Shown: positions 1 through 8,711, counted from the first letter of the stretch. The stretch: DNA of 64,000 nt from Armatimonadota bacterium (GCA_030601885.1 JAUWAU010000003.1:1-64000), one strand, 5' to 3'. Numbers and translations are program-made. Notes: a model not told the origin generated them from the letters alone.

Positions 1-8
1 CGTCGGCG

Positions 9-55
9 ACTTCATCGTTTCCGAGTGGCCCAACGCGCCATGGAGAGCTGCCTCA
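9..55 (-). repeat. Inverted copy of the 8.34-8.39 kb repeat end
   Basis: Read on the minus strand, these about 45 bases match 8341-8386 on the plus strand with only a few mismatches. Both read as CTCTCCATGG, then a short variable part, then GGAAACGATGAAG. In the minus-strand frame the end reads as a short peptide tail, MARWATRKR, followed by a stop. The two copies are inverted relative to each other and lie about 8.3 kb apart. It is either a dispersed repeat or a decayed 3' end of a gene family. Confidence 0.7.
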
Positions 56-399
56 AAAACACAGAAGCGTTCATGGCATTACGATACTGTAAATCTCTGT
101 AACATACTGCGAATAGACGTGAGACCTGCCGGCGCGGCACAAGGCACTCCCGTGACCCGCAGGCAGCAAATAGGCCCTGAGGCCATTGTAACACCGCAGT
201 CCGGCGCCGTTGCAGCTCGACGATTCTGTGTGAATGCGGGCGGCTGTGTGCGGAATAAGGCATTAGCAATGGCTGCGGGGAGAACGGCCAGCTCCGCGTG
301 CACCTGCCGGCAGCGGCACCAAGCTCCGGACACGGCGTGTTTCCACGGCGCGCGAGCTGTCGGGCCGTTCTCGGTATTGTCTTTGGGGAGGCTGGTGGC
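56..399. other. Non-coding stretch at window start
   Basis: I see no convincing gene here. The open frames on both strands lack ribosome binding sites and recognisable sequence. The last bases (385-391, GGGGAGG-like) supply the ribosome binding site of the small membrane protein that follows. Confidence 0.5.
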
Positions 400-699
400 A
401 TGGATGTTTTTGAGAAGGGCAAGCGTAGGTTCCGCATGTACGCCGCGTTCGCGATCACTCTGGCGATGGGCCTCGTCGGCTGGGGCGCCTACAACCTTTG
501 GGCGGGCCGCAGCTACGAGATAGATCCGCTCATCCTGCTGGGCGCCGTCTTGTGCCTCTGGATATACACTTTGGTGGACGCCGGGCGCACGATTGACATC
601 CTCATCAAAGAGAACTACATCCTGCGGCGGCAGAACATCGACAAGGATCGGCACTTCGTGCGCGCACAGGACGCGCGGCTGGAACGGCTGATGAGGTAG
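400..699 (+). CDS. Small two-helix membrane protein, unknown function
   Basis: A 99-residue protein that I do not recognise. The start at 400 is chosen because a GGGGAGG-like ribosome binding site lies about 9 bases upstream; the frame stays open further upstream but without one. Two hydrophobic segments are visible, at about residues 14-33 (rich in A, L, G, W) and 42-61 (PLILLGAVLCLWIYTLVDAG). A charged C-terminal tail of about 38 residues ends in several Arg. The first eight residues are also charged (DVFEKGKRR), so both ends are probably cytoplasmic and the two helices form a hairpin. The convergent methyltransferase gene ends 17 bases downstream, so it is probably expressed alone. Confidence 0.55.
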   Translation: MDVFEKGKRRFRMYAAFAITLAMGLVGWGAYNLWAGRSYEIDPLILLGAVLCLWIYTLVDAGRTIDILIKENYILRRQNIDKDRHFVRAQDARLERLMR

Positions 700-716
700 A
701 GCCCCGAGCGGACGCT

Positions 717-1613
717 CTACTGCGACTCAGCGCCCCCATCGCCATGCCGCTCGCCAACAGCCACCGGGGCTGGCCGGCGGCGTTCCACGCTCAGCTCCAC
801 GCCGAGGGTTTCATCGAATGGGCTCGCCGCAACAGTGCCCAGCTTCTCCCGGATCAACGGCTCGAACTCAGGGTTGATCTCATAGCCGATGGAATTGCGC
901 CCCTCCAGAGCGGCCGCACGCGCCGTCGTGCCGCTCCCCATGAACGGATCGAGAACCGTCTCCCCGTAGAAGCTGTACATCTTGATGAGCCGCCTCGGTA
1001 GTTCCACCGGAAACACCGCCACGTGCTCGTCCTGCCGCTCGGGGTGGATGTCGTCCCACACGCCCCGGAACCACCGCGACCGCTGCTCCTTGGTCAGCCG
1101 GCTTTTCTCCTTCGCATCTGCGCTCGGCCGAGGCCACTTGCCACGCTTGCGCAGCACGAGGATGTACTCGTGCTCGTAGGTGATGTGGCCGTCCTTCGGG
1201 TGGTACGTCGAGCCCATCCAGTCGCCGCCGCCGGTGGTGTTGGTCGTGGAGACCTTCCGCCAGATGATGTTCCCCATGAAGTCGAAGTCGATCTCGCGTG
1301 CCAGCGCCGAGATGTCGGCCGGGATGGGCTGCACGCGGTAGCGCCCGTGCTCGGTGGCGCGCAGGTACTGATCCCCGATGTTGACCGCCATGCGGCAGCC
1401 CCGGCAGAGGACCCGGTGGCACTCGGCCAGCACGTTCCGCAGCGCGGCGAGGTACTCTTCGTACGTCTGGTCGTAGCCGATCTGGCCGGGGTGGGAGTAG
1501 TCCTTGATACACCAGTATGGGGGAGAGGTGACGGCGAAGTGGACCGAGGCGTCCTCGAGCTCGGGCATCGATTGCGAGTCGCCGAAGATGATGCGGTGGC
1601 GGGTGTGGTGCAT
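717..1613 (-). CDS. DNA methyltransferase, N4-cytosine type (SPPY motif)
   Basis: A 298-residue S-adenosylmethionine-dependent DNA methyltransferase. The catalytic motif IV TSPPYW is at residues 29-34 and the cofactor-binding motif I FMGSGTT at residues 224-230. This catalytic-before-cofactor order is the beta-class arrangement. SPPY rather than DPPY is typical of N4-cytosine enzymes, though some SPPY enzymes modify adenine. The length fits the family. No restriction endonuclease or specificity subunit gene is adjacent, so it may be a solitary regulatory methyltransferase or a remnant of a restriction-modification system. The start ATG has only a weak ribosome binding site. The C-terminal 25 residues, rich in Arg, Gly and Glu, look non-conserved. 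Confidence 0.88.
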   Translation of the reverse strand: MHHTRHRIIFGDSQSMPELEDASVHFAVTSPPYWCIKDYSHPGQIGYDQTYEEYLAALRNVLAECHRVLCRGCRMAVNIGDQYLRATEHGRYRVQPIPADISALAREIDFDFMGNIIWRKVSTTNTTGGGDWMGSTYHPKDGHITYEHEYILVLRKRGKWPRPSADAKEKSRLTKEQRSRWFRGVWDDIHPERQDEHVAVFPVELPRRLIKMYSFYGETVLDPFMGSGTTARAAALEGRNSIGYEINPEFEPLIREKLGTVAASPFDETLGVELSVERRRPAPVAVGERHGDGGAESQ

Positions 1614-1687
1614 GAGTGCGGCGGCATTATAGCAGGTTTGATGGCGGGTGGCGACGTGGCCGGCGGTGTGGAGTCAGCGTGGACGCG

Positions 1688-2488
1688 TCAGCGGCTGCCT
1701 CCGGCAACCTGGACCTGCAAGAGGCGTTCGTACTTTGAGAATATCTCGGCCTGCTCTGCCTCCGCGGCGAGGTGCTCCTGCAGCCCTTCGAGCTCTTCGA
1801 CCTTCTCCGCTACATGCGCCGCTGCACGGAGGCGCTCCAAGCGCTCGCGGATGTGCTCCATTCGCCGCTCCAGGCTCTTCACCGCGTCCTTCATCTCGTC
1901 GATGGCCTGTGCGTAGAAGTAGCCCGAGGATGTTCCGATGATCGGGGCGCTTCCGGACATGACCAGCTTGCGGATCAGTGTGCGGAGCTGCGTGTTCTCC
2001 CGAGTCACCTGCATGCCGACGGCACGAGCGATCTGGTCCGTCGTCTTGGCGCTCTGCTTGCCGCGGGCGTGCCCTTTCAGGTAGGTGAGGACCTTGTCCG
2101 CTAGTTCGTCGTCGAGGGCTGTCCACGCCAGGGAGAGCTGGAGCGGACGCTGGTGCGCCGGCGGCGTGATCTCCAGTTTTCGTAGCATGTATTGGTTCAG
2201 AGACACCCCCTGCGCTGCGGCCTCATAGGCCAACTGCCTGTGCAGGTCAGCGGGCAGGCGCAGGAGAATCCGGCCGCTGAACTCGCGCTCCGCAAGCGGC
2301 TCGGGTATTGCGCGTCCCATCTCTTCGGCCGTCTCGAGCCAGAGCTGGATGGCTGTCTGTGCTTCCTCGACGGCCTCGGCCTGCGTCTCACCGTGGGCCG
2401 TGCATCCGGGCAGTTCCGGAACCGTCACCACGAAGCACTCGTCCTCCGACGACCATCGAAGGTCCAGCCGATACTTCTGGCTATCCAT
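1688..2488 (-). CDS. HicB-like domain with RHH, winged-helix-like and coiled-coil extension
   Basis: A 266-residue protein. Residues 1-65 match the HicB antitoxin fold (YRLDLRW...VVTVPELPGC, then AEAVEEAQ). Residues about 71-110 look like a ribbon-helix-helix DNA-binding segment (GRILLRLPADLHRQLAYEAA). Unlike typical HicB (about 70-140 residues), it goes on with a helix-turn-helix-like part (about 125-198) and a Glu/Arg/Ala-rich coiled coil (about 200-250). I start it at the ATG at 2488 because the HicB domain then begins at once; two ATGs at 2503 and 2506 are alternatives. No HicA toxin lies next to it. It may be a transcriptional regulator built on a HicB scaffold. It diverges from the heparinase-like gene, whose promoter lies in the 128-base gap. 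Confidence 0.75.
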   Translation of the reverse strand: MDSQKYRLDLRWSSEDECFVVTVPELPGCTAHGETQAEAVEEAQTAIQLWLETAEEMGRAIPEPLAEREFSGRILLRLPADLHRQLAYEAAAQGVSLNQYMLRKLEITPPAHQRPLQLSLAWTALDDELADKVLTYLKGHARGKQSAKTTDQIARAVGMQVTRENTQLRTLIRKLVMSGSAPIIGTSSGYFYAQAIDEMKDAVKSLERRMEHIRERLERLRAAAHVAEKVEELEGLQEHLAAEAEQAEIFSKYERLLQVQVAGGSR

Positions 2489-2576
2489 CGTCTCGAAGGC
2501 CATCATATCACACGCGATACCGCCTCTCAAGGCTCTTCGCCGTCCCTGGACTGGGGGCCCGCGTGCACGGGGAATC

Positions 2577-2585
2577 TGGTATACT
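2577..2585 (+). promoter_or_regulatory. Candidate extended -10 promoter element
   Basis: TGG followed by TATACT lies 32 bases upstream of the heparinase-like start codon and matches an extended -10 element. No good -35 hexamer is seen, which is tolerated for extended -10 promoters. A strong AGGAGG ribosome binding site follows at 2603-2608. Confidence 0.4.
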
Positions 2586-2616
2586 GCCGGTGATTCGTCG
2601 ATAGGAGGCATCAACA

Positions 2617-5600
2617 ATGCGAGTGCTCGTCCCCGAAGTGCTCTTCTCCACGCTGCTCATCGCCGCGCTCGCCACGGGCGCGCACGCCGAACTGAAGGTG
2701 CTCGACAAACCCATGTGGATCTTCCCCGGGCAGACGTTCCGCATCGCGCTGGAGCAGCCGGCCGGCGCCGGCGAACTGCGGGTGGATGTGCCGGAGGCCG
2801 TCGAGATGTTCGACCAGTGGCCGAAGGACGCGTATCAACGCTTCTACTTCCGCGCGCTGAAGCCGGGCGATGCGACACTAAGGTTCACCGGCAAGGGCGG
2901 GGAGCTCGAAATCCCGCTGGAAGTCATCCCCTGGAGCGATCTGTTCCAGCCGCGGACGTGGGAGGGGATTCAGCTTCCGCGCATCTGGCCGGTGGACGAC
3001 CCGGAGTACGCGGAGCTCAAGACGCGGCGCACGTGCTATACGGAGGAGGAGCTGGCGCGGATGCGCGCCTCCGGCGCCGAGCCGGAACCGTTGGCACAGC
3101 GCTGGCGGGAGATGAGCGATGAGGAGGTCTTCAGCATCATCCCCGGGAGTTGGATCCCCCGCGCGTGTCTGATCGTGATGCGGGGGAGCGAGGACCCACG
3201 GGGCAAAGGCTGCCCGGTGTGCGGCACCAAGATTTACGAGGGGCGCAGCGGCTTCTATCCGTGGATCTTCGACGACGAGAACCATCCCTGGAAAGTCGGC
3301 TGTCCGTCGTGCGGGACGTGGTTCCCCTCCAACGACTGGGCCAACGGCGACATGCACTCGGGCGACTTCCCCGATGACGGCTACGGGTGCGAGCCCGTGG
3401 AGCCGGTCATCGCGCCGAACGGCGAGGCGTGGCGCTGGCCGTTCATCGCCTACTACCACCAGTGGCAGCGCTACATGCGCAATCTGACGCCGGCGATCGA
3501 GCAGTGCGCGCGGGCGTTCGCCGTCACCGGCGACCCGGTGTACGCGCACAAGGCTGCCGTCGGGCTGTTCCGGTGGGCCGAGAGCAACCTGGACATGGCG
3601 CTGAACCTCAAGCACCGCAAGATCCCCATCAGCCGGTCACTGTACGGCGGGCCGGTGGGCGCGCCGAATATGGAACGCGCGAAGAGGCTGCCGGGGAGCT
3701 TCCTCTACATTCAGCCGAACTGGGACACGCGCAGGATGGAGGGCTGCGCGCGGGCGTGGGACCTCATCTTCGACGAGATAGAGGGCGACGAGGAGCTGCT
3801 TCGTTTCTGCCGGGCGCAGCATCACCCGGAGATTCGGACGGCGGAGGACTTCCGGCGCTTCATTGATGCAGGCGCACTGCGCGTTCCGGCGCAGGCCTGC
3901 CTGGACAACGCCGTGGCGCGCAACTGGCCGATGCAGGAGGCGGCGCTGGCGACGCTGGCCCTGGCGCTCGGCACGCCGCGGAGCCTGGAGATGGTGGACT
4001 GGGTGCTGAACGAGGGCGGCGGCCTCCGGTTCAGCCTCACCAACGAGTACTTCAAAGACGGGTCGGGGCACGAGTCGGAGAGCTACAACGGCATCCAGAT
4101 CCGCGATATGAACCGGATCATCCAGACGCTGGAGCGCTTTCGCGAGGTGCATCCGGATTTGTGCAAGCCGCCGCGCTTCATCTCGCTGCTGCACGATCCC
4201 AAGTATCGGCAGCTCTATGACTTCCCCCTCGAGAACAGCCTCATTGGCCGCACGTTCCCGGGCACCGGCGACTGCGGCCAGTCGGTCGCGCCCGATCCGT
4301 GGTCGCTGCGCCAGGGATACCCCCTGTCGTCCGCCAATTTCGCCGACGCCTACCGCGTCACGCGCGACCCAAGGTTCGCGCAGGCGATGTATGGCCCCGA
4401 GGGCGAGATCCCGAGTGCCTTACACGAACCGGAGCTGCGGGCCGAGGTGGAGCGCCTGGGCCGCGAGCGGGGATGGCAGGTGCCGTTGCGCAGTCGCATC
4501 CTGGATGGGTACGGGCATGCGATCCTGTGCTCGGGCGAGGGCGACTATCAGCGCGCGCTGTGGGTGCGCTACGGCCGCGTGGTCCAGCACATACATTGGG
4601 ACATGCTTACGATGGGCCTCGAGGCGCTGCAGCGGCGGATGCTGCCGGAGTTGGGGTATCCGCAGGGCTGGACGTTCGCCAGCGTGTGGGAGACGAACTG
4701 GGGGACGCACTACGGGACGCACATCACCGGCTTTCCCACATCAGGCTTCGCGCGCGGCGCCGTCAGCCTCTTCGCCGATTCAGCTCCCGCGCAGGTGGCA
4801 TGGGCCGAGAGCGACTTCCGCGACGGCGAGGGCAGGCCGGCGAAGCGCGCCCGGACGATTGTCCTGGTGGATCTATCCGACCGCGACTGCTACGCCGTGA
4901 CCCTCGAGACGGTCGCTGGCGGCACGGAGCACACGTGGAGCTTCCACGGGCCGCAGGGGGAGGCGACGCCATTCGGCGTCGCTCTGACGCCGCAGGGAGG
5001 GGGCACGGTGCTTGGTCCCGATGTCGAATACGGCGACGACTCGGCGATACGGAAGGTGGATGCGGAGCTGGCGTGCCTGGCGTTCATGTACGATCCGCAG
5101 CGCGGTCGGCCGGAGGGCGTCTGGGGCATCGACTACAGGCTGAAGGATCAGGGCGGCGTGGGGCTGCGGATGACGATGGTGGAGCCGGACGGCTCCGAGC
5201 TGGCCGTGGCGAGGGGCAAGCCGCCCGGGGGCACCGGGTCGTACGAGATGACGTGGGCTATCCTGCAGCAGCGGGGCGAGGACGCGCTGACGAGCCGGTT
5301 CCTCACGGTGCTGGAGCCGTATGAGGGCACGCCGCGCATTCAGGAGGTCGAGCGGGTGCCGCTCGCAGGCGGAGGGCTGGATGATCCCCCGCCCCTCGGG
5401 CTGCGAGTGACGACGGCGGAATACGTGGACACCATCATCTTCTCGTGGCACCCCGGGACGGAGGTCCGCACAGGCGATGGCCTGGTGTGTGATGGGACGT
5501 TCGGCTTCTGGCGCGAGCGCGGAGCCGAGCCGGTCACGGCTGTGCTGGCCGTCGGAACACAACTTGCCAAAGGGGACCACCGGGTCACGCTCGATGAGGC

Positions 5601-6120
5601 GATGTATCGTGGTCGCATCGAGCGCTGCGACTGGGAGGGCCGCCGCCTCATCATCATCCCGGCGCCGGCGGACATCGCCGGGCTAACGGGCAGGCACATC
5701 CGCATTCACAACGACGCCGGCAGCGACGCCTCCTACATCATCGGGGCCGCCGAGGCCGTGCCCGGTGGCTGCGCCATCACGCTCGAGCTCGACCCGCGCA
5801 TCGGGGAGGGATATGTGGAGAGGTGCGAGGACGGCTGCGTGCTGAGCGGCGTCCGCCTGCGCCTGGCGACGTGGGGATACTATGCGGGCAAGACTCTCGC
5901 CAACGAGGACGGGACGGCCGTGTATCATCTGCGCGACGTCGAGGGCCGCAGTCGGTGCGTGATAGATACGGGTGACGGCGAGCCGGTGCCGGCGGCGAAG
6001 CTGGCATCGGAGTTCAACGACCGCGACGGCGATGGCTTTCCGCGGTATCTGATCTACGACTACGGGCCGGGCGATGAGGTGACCATCAGCAACTGGAACG
6101 TGGAGCGGTTCACGGAGTAG
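2617..6120 (+). CDS. Secreted heparinase II/III-like polysaccharide lyase family protein
   Basis: A 1167-residue protein with a clear Sec signal peptide (residues about 1-24, ending AHA). Two CxxC pairs near residue 200 (CPVCGTK and CPSCGTWFPSNDW) form a probable zinc ribbon. A long alpha-helical region with Trp-rich motifs follows (HQWQRYMRN, YFKDGSGHESESYNG), then a beta-rich C-terminal half (HIHWDMLTMG, GTHYGTHITGF). This helical-toroid plus beta-sandwich plan, with the SGHESESYN motif, is what I know from heparinase II/III and alginate-lyase-like proteins of Planctomycetota and Armatimonadota. It probably cleaves uronic-acid-containing polysaccharides outside the cytoplasm; the substrate cannot be told from sequence. 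The start has AGGAGG at good spacing. Confidence 0.75.
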   Translation: MRVLVPEVLFSTLLIAALATGAHAELKVLDKPMWIFPGQTFRIALEQPAGAGELRVDVPEAVEMFDQWPKDAYQRFYFRALKPGDATLRFTGKGGELEIPLEVIPWSDLFQPRTWEGIQLPRIWPVDDPEYAELKTRRTCYTEEELARMRASGAEPEPLAQRWREMSDEEVFSIIPGSWIPRACLIVMRGSEDPRGKGCPVCGTKIYEGRSGFYPWIFDDENHPWKVGCPSCGTWFPSNDWANGDMHSGDFPDDGYGCEPVEPVIAPNGEAWRWPFIAYYHQWQRYMRNLTPAIEQCARAFAVTGDPVYAHKAAVGLFRWAESNLDMALNLKHRKIPISRSLYGGPVGAPNMERAKRLPGSFLYIQPNWDTRRMEGCARAWDLIFDEIEGDEELLRFCRAQHHPEIRTAEDFRRFIDAGALRVPAQACLDNAVARNWPMQEAALATLALALGTPRSLEMVDWVLNEGGGLRFSLTNEYFKDGSGHESESYNGIQIRDMNRIIQTLERFREVHPDLCKPPRFISLLHDPKYRQLYDFPLENSLIGRTFPGTGDCGQSVAPDPWSLRQGYPLSSANFADAYRVTRDPRFAQAMYGPEGEIPSALHEPELRAEVERLGRERGWQVPLRSRILDGYGHAILCSGEGDYQRALWVRYGRVVQHIHWDMLTMGLEALQRRMLPELGYPQGWTFASVWETNWGTHYGTHITGFPTSGFARGAVSLFADSAPAQVAWAESDFRDGEGRPAKRARTIVLVDLSDRDCYAVTLETVAGGTEHTWSFHGPQGEATPFGVALTPQGGGTVLGPDVEYGDDSAIRKVDAELACLAFMYDPQRGRPEGVWGIDYRLKDQGGVGLRMTMVEPDGSELAVARGKPPGGTGSYEMTWAILQQRGEDALTSRFLTVLEPYEGTPRIQEVERVPLAGGGLDDPPPLGLRVTTAEYVDTIIFSWHPGTEVRTGDGLVCDGTFGFWRERGAEPVTAVLAVGTQLAKGDHRVTLDEAMYRGRIERCDWEGRRLIIIPAPADIAGLTGRHIRIHNDAGSDASYIIGAAEAVPGGCAITLELDPRIGEGYVERCEDGCVLSGVRLRLATWGYYAGKTLANEDGTAVYHLRDVEGRSRCVIDTGDGEPVPAAKLASEFNDRDGDGFPRYLIYDYGPGDEVTISNWNVERFTE

Positions 6121-6149
6121 CGCAGGTCGCTCTCGGAGGGTGTGCTGAG

Positions 6150-6917
6150 GTGGATCGCGTTGAGCGAATGCAAGAGTGCTCTGTCTTCGCTGCCGACGTC
6201 GAGGCGGCGGAGGCATACGTGGCTACGCAGGCGTGGAAGACGTGCTTGTTTGGCGCTCTGCTGGCAGGCGTGTCGCTCTGGGGAACGGTTAGAGCTCGTC
6301 CGGCGGTGGCGGCGCTTGCTGGCGAGATTCTCGGTGTCGTGATTGGCGTTCCGGTCGCGGCTGCAGTGGGCTGGTGGCTCGGCGGGCTCGTGGTGCGCTG
6401 CGTGGTGTCGAGGAGCGGCACTGTTGCCGCCTACGCGGCGTGGCACGGCTGGTGGCAAGATTGGCGAGCCAAGTTCGAGCGCATTTGGGAGTGCTTGCAG
6501 GCTGCACGTGACGGCGCCGCCCTGGTACCTGACCTCGACGACGTTCCGCCGGGAATGACTCGGGCAGAGCACGTGATGGCCAGACGCAAGGCGGTCAAGT
6601 TCATTTGGCTTGGCGTAGCCGTCGCAGTGGCAGGAATGTCGCTGTGGCTGGCTGGAGTGATGATCGCCGCACCTCGACCGGGACCTTGGGTGTCTGTCGA
6701 CGTCGTACTCGGAGCCGCGATCTCCGTCCTGTGGAGCGTGTCCTTCGCACTCCCCGTCGGCTTCCTCCTGCATTGGCGCCGGCACAGAGACCAGGTGGCG
6801 AGAAGGGCTGGGGCAGCTACCATGGATGAGTTCATGGAGGGGCAGGGATGGGAGGCGGGTCCTCTGATTGGTTGGTGGTGGCGTGAGGAGTCAAGGGACG
6901 AGCCGAAGAAGGGATGA
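6150..6917 (+). CDS. Four-helix integral membrane protein, unknown function
   Basis: A 255-residue protein that I do not recognise. It starts with GTG, 9 bases after GGAGGG. Four hydrophobic segments are visible: about residues 31-48 (CLFGALLAGVSLW), 58-85 (ILGVVIGVPVAAAVGWWLGG), 150-173 (FIWLGVAVAVAGMSLWLAGV) and 183-208 (VVLGAAISVLWSVSFALPVG). A 60-residue soluble loop separates the two pairs, and a charged C-terminal tail ends DEPKKG. The internal two-plus-two pattern suggests an ancient duplication. It starts 29 bases after the lyase gene and could be co-transcribed with it, but nothing else links them. Confidence 0.6.
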   Translation: MDRVERMQECSVFAADVEAAEAYVATQAWKTCLFGALLAGVSLWGTVRARPAVAALAGEILGVVIGVPVAAAVGWWLGGLVVRCVVSRSGTVAAYAAWHGWWQDWRAKFERIWECLQAARDGAALVPDLDDVPPGMTRAEHVMARRKAVKFIWLGVAVAVAGMSLWLAGVMIAAPRPGPWVSVDVVLGAAISVLWSVSFALPVGFLLHWRRHRDQVARRAGAATMDEFMEGQGWEAGPLIGWWWREESRDEPKKG

Positions 6918-7001
6918 ACCCATGGCGTAACGCCGTGAGGAGCGGGGAGCGTTGACCGTGGCGCGCCCGCGGAGCGCCACTCAGAATGGAGAATGCAGCA
7001 C

Positions 7002-7805
7002 ATGCCTGCAGACTTCCTGAAGGACGTTACGAAGCTCGCCGTCGAGCCATTTGGGATTGTCGGCGGCGTCCACTATGTCGGGAACAGCAATGTGTCGGCG
7101 CACCTGGTGGAGACGAGCGAGGGGCATATCCTCATGGATACGGCCTTCGGCAGGACGGTCGAACTGCTTTGCCACAGCATAACGAAGCTCGGCTTCGCTC
7201 TCACCGACATCAAGCTCATCATCGGCACCCACGGCCACGAGGACCACGTGGGCGGGCACGCGGAGATGAAGCGGCGCACCGGCGCGCAGCTTCTCCTGGG
7301 GCGCGGGGACGTCAACACCGTCGAGAAGGGCACGCCGATGACGTGCGCCGAGCACACCTACGGTCTGACTGATTTCGCGACCTTTGCCGTGGACCGGCCA
7401 CTCGATCGCGGCGACATTGTGCTGCTGGGTGAGAAGGCGTTCGCGGTTCACTCGACGCCCGGCCATACGCCGGGCACGATCAGCCTCACCTGGACTGAGC
7501 GCGACGAGGACGGCCGGGAACGCCTCGTCGGCGCCTTCGGCGGCCCCGGCGCCTGGACCCTCGGCCACGAGGAGCAGGGATACGCTGCCGGGCCGGTGGA
7601 GTTCGGCAAGAGCCTGGAGTACCTGCAGACGCTGCCGGTGGAAGTCTGGCTCGGCGTCCACCCGGGCCAGAACGACACCTTCGGCAAGTACGAGCGGCTG
7701 AAGGCGGGGGAGAAGCCGAATCCGTTCATCGATCCGGAGGGCTGGAAGGCGTTCATCCGGCGGATCAAGGAGCAGCATCGGGAGCGGAGTGGCGGTAGTG
7801 AGTGA
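7002..7805 (+). CDS. Metallo-beta-lactamase-fold hydrolase
   Basis: A 267-residue zinc hydrolase of the metallo-beta-lactamase superfamily. The signature THGHEDHVGG (HxHxDH) gives three metal ligands, STPGHTPG carries the next His, and GVHPGQND near the end the last one. HxHxDH (not HxHxDN) and HPGQND resemble subclass B3-like enzymes, but there is no signal peptide, so a cytoplasmic hydrolase role (lactonase, glyoxalase-like or similar) is as likely as antibiotic hydrolysis. The start at 7002 is preferred over the ATG at 6993 because GGAGA lies about 9 bases before it. It stands alone between unrelated membrane-protein genes. Confidence 0.85.
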   Translation: MPADFLKDVTKLAVEPFGIVGGVHYVGNSNVSAHLVETSEGHILMDTAFGRTVELLCHSITKLGFALTDIKLIIGTHGHEDHVGGHAEMKRRTGAQLLLGRGDVNTVEKGTPMTCAEHTYGLTDFATFAVDRPLDRGDIVLLGEKAFAVHSTPGHTPGTISLTWTERDEDGRERLVGAFGGPGAWTLGHEEQGYAAGPVEFGKSLEYLQTLPVEVWLGVHPGQNDTFGKYERLKAGEKPNPFIDPEGWKAFIRRIKEQHRERSGGSE

Positions 7806-7870
7806 ACGTCCGCTCGACAGCGAGGACGCCGTGGTAGAGCTGAGACACCAATAGCAGGAGGGTGACAGGC

Positions 7871-8194
7871 ATGGGAACCAGCGAGTATCGGAGTCCCCTA
7901 AGGCGACTGTGCAGGTGGTGGGACATCCTGTTCTTCGTTGGGGGGAATGTCTGGCTGGTGGGGTCACATGCTGCTGATGCGGCCCCCGCCTCGGACCATG
8001 CCACGACGCTGGCCTGGTCGGCTACGGTCCTCGGCGCCGCATCCGTCGCTTTTCCTGTGGGCGCGACAGTCTTGGGACAGCGCGCGGCGGCGTCCGACGA
8101 GGCGAACGACTGGCACCTGGCGACGCTCGTTGTCACTGGTTTGAGCCTACTCGTATTGCGAATACTGCCGGTGCTGCTCGCGACGGGTCTGTAG
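7871..8194 (+). CDS. Small three-helix membrane protein, unknown family with a decayed paralogue at 13 kb
   Basis: A 107-residue membrane protein that I do not recognise. The start ATG at 7871 follows AGGAGG with 8-base spacing. Hydrophobic segments: about residues 17-36, 45-65 (AWSATVLGAASVAFPVG) and 84-104 (TLVVTGLSLLVLRILPVLLA). The last about 38 residues match the translated fragment at 12950-13069, sharing DE..DW.LA.LV.TG and VLR.LP. The fragment shows that the family had at least two copies here. A tract of degenerate repeats begins directly after the stop. Confidence 0.55.
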   Translation: MGTSEYRSPLRRLCRWWDILFFVGGNVWLVGSHAADAAPASDHATTLAWSATVLGAASVAFPVGATVLGQRAAASDEANDWHLATLVVTGLSLLVLRILPVLLATGL

Positions 8195-8200
8195 GTCCGA

Positions 8201-8347
8201 GTCGCGGGCCCTAAGTGCGAAGCAGTCCTCATGTCGCGTTGGGACAGCCGCAAAGGATGAAGATGGGCCCGGCGAGGGGCTGGGGGCCGCCGGAGCAAGC
8301 TGCTCCGGCTACAACGAGTGGGCCGACAGGCGAAATCTTCGAGGCAG
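8201..8347 (+). repeat. Direct repeat, copy A (147 bp)
   Basis: Nearly identical to 8484-8630, offset 283 bases, with only a handful of differences. It holds a 19-base perfect hairpin at 8290-8308 (CCGGAGCA / TGCTCCGG). Between the two copies lies a diverged third copy (about 8353-8483) with the same ends: CATGG...TGGGCCACCCG and AATCTTCGAAGCAG. Confidence 0.85.
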
Positions 8348-8483
8348 CTCTCCATGGCCCACTGGGCCACCCGGAAACGATGAAGATTGCTGTGCTGGCC
8401 CATCTGTCAGGGATCGGCAGAGGGACGGCAGCGAGCCACAGGTGCTCGCCTACAGAAAGGCACACGACCAAATCTTCGAAGCA

Positions 8484-8630
8484 GTCGCGGGCCGCAAGTG
8501 CGAAGCAGTCCTCATGTCGCGTTGGGACACCCGCAAAGGATGAAGATGGGCCCGGCGAGGGGCTGGGGGCCGCCGGAGCAAGCTGCTCCGGCTACAATGA
8601 GTGGGCCGACGGGCGAAATCTTCGAAGCAG
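8484..8630 (+). repeat. Direct repeat, copy B (147 bp)
   Basis: Second copy of the unit at 8201-8347, with the same hairpin at 8573-8591. Its tail leads into a further partial copy (from about 8635, CATGTCGCGGTGTGACAC). Reading through, each copy ends in a short related peptide: MSRWDSRKG, MAHWATRKR, MSRWDTRKG or MSRCDTR, then a stop. This suggests decayed gene 3' ends or a short repeat with coding-like periodicity. Confidence 0.85.
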
Positions 8631-8711
8631 TCATCATGTCGCGGTGTGACACTCGGTGAGTTTCAGGCACTGCCTCCCCGAAGCTCGAGCACAAAGATGC
8701 GTCCAAGCCGC

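Noticed and set aside
8201..8630. CRISPR array or integron cassette array
   Set aside because: Repeat units are 147 bases, only two are near identical, and spacing is not regular; no cas or integrase gene lies nearby.
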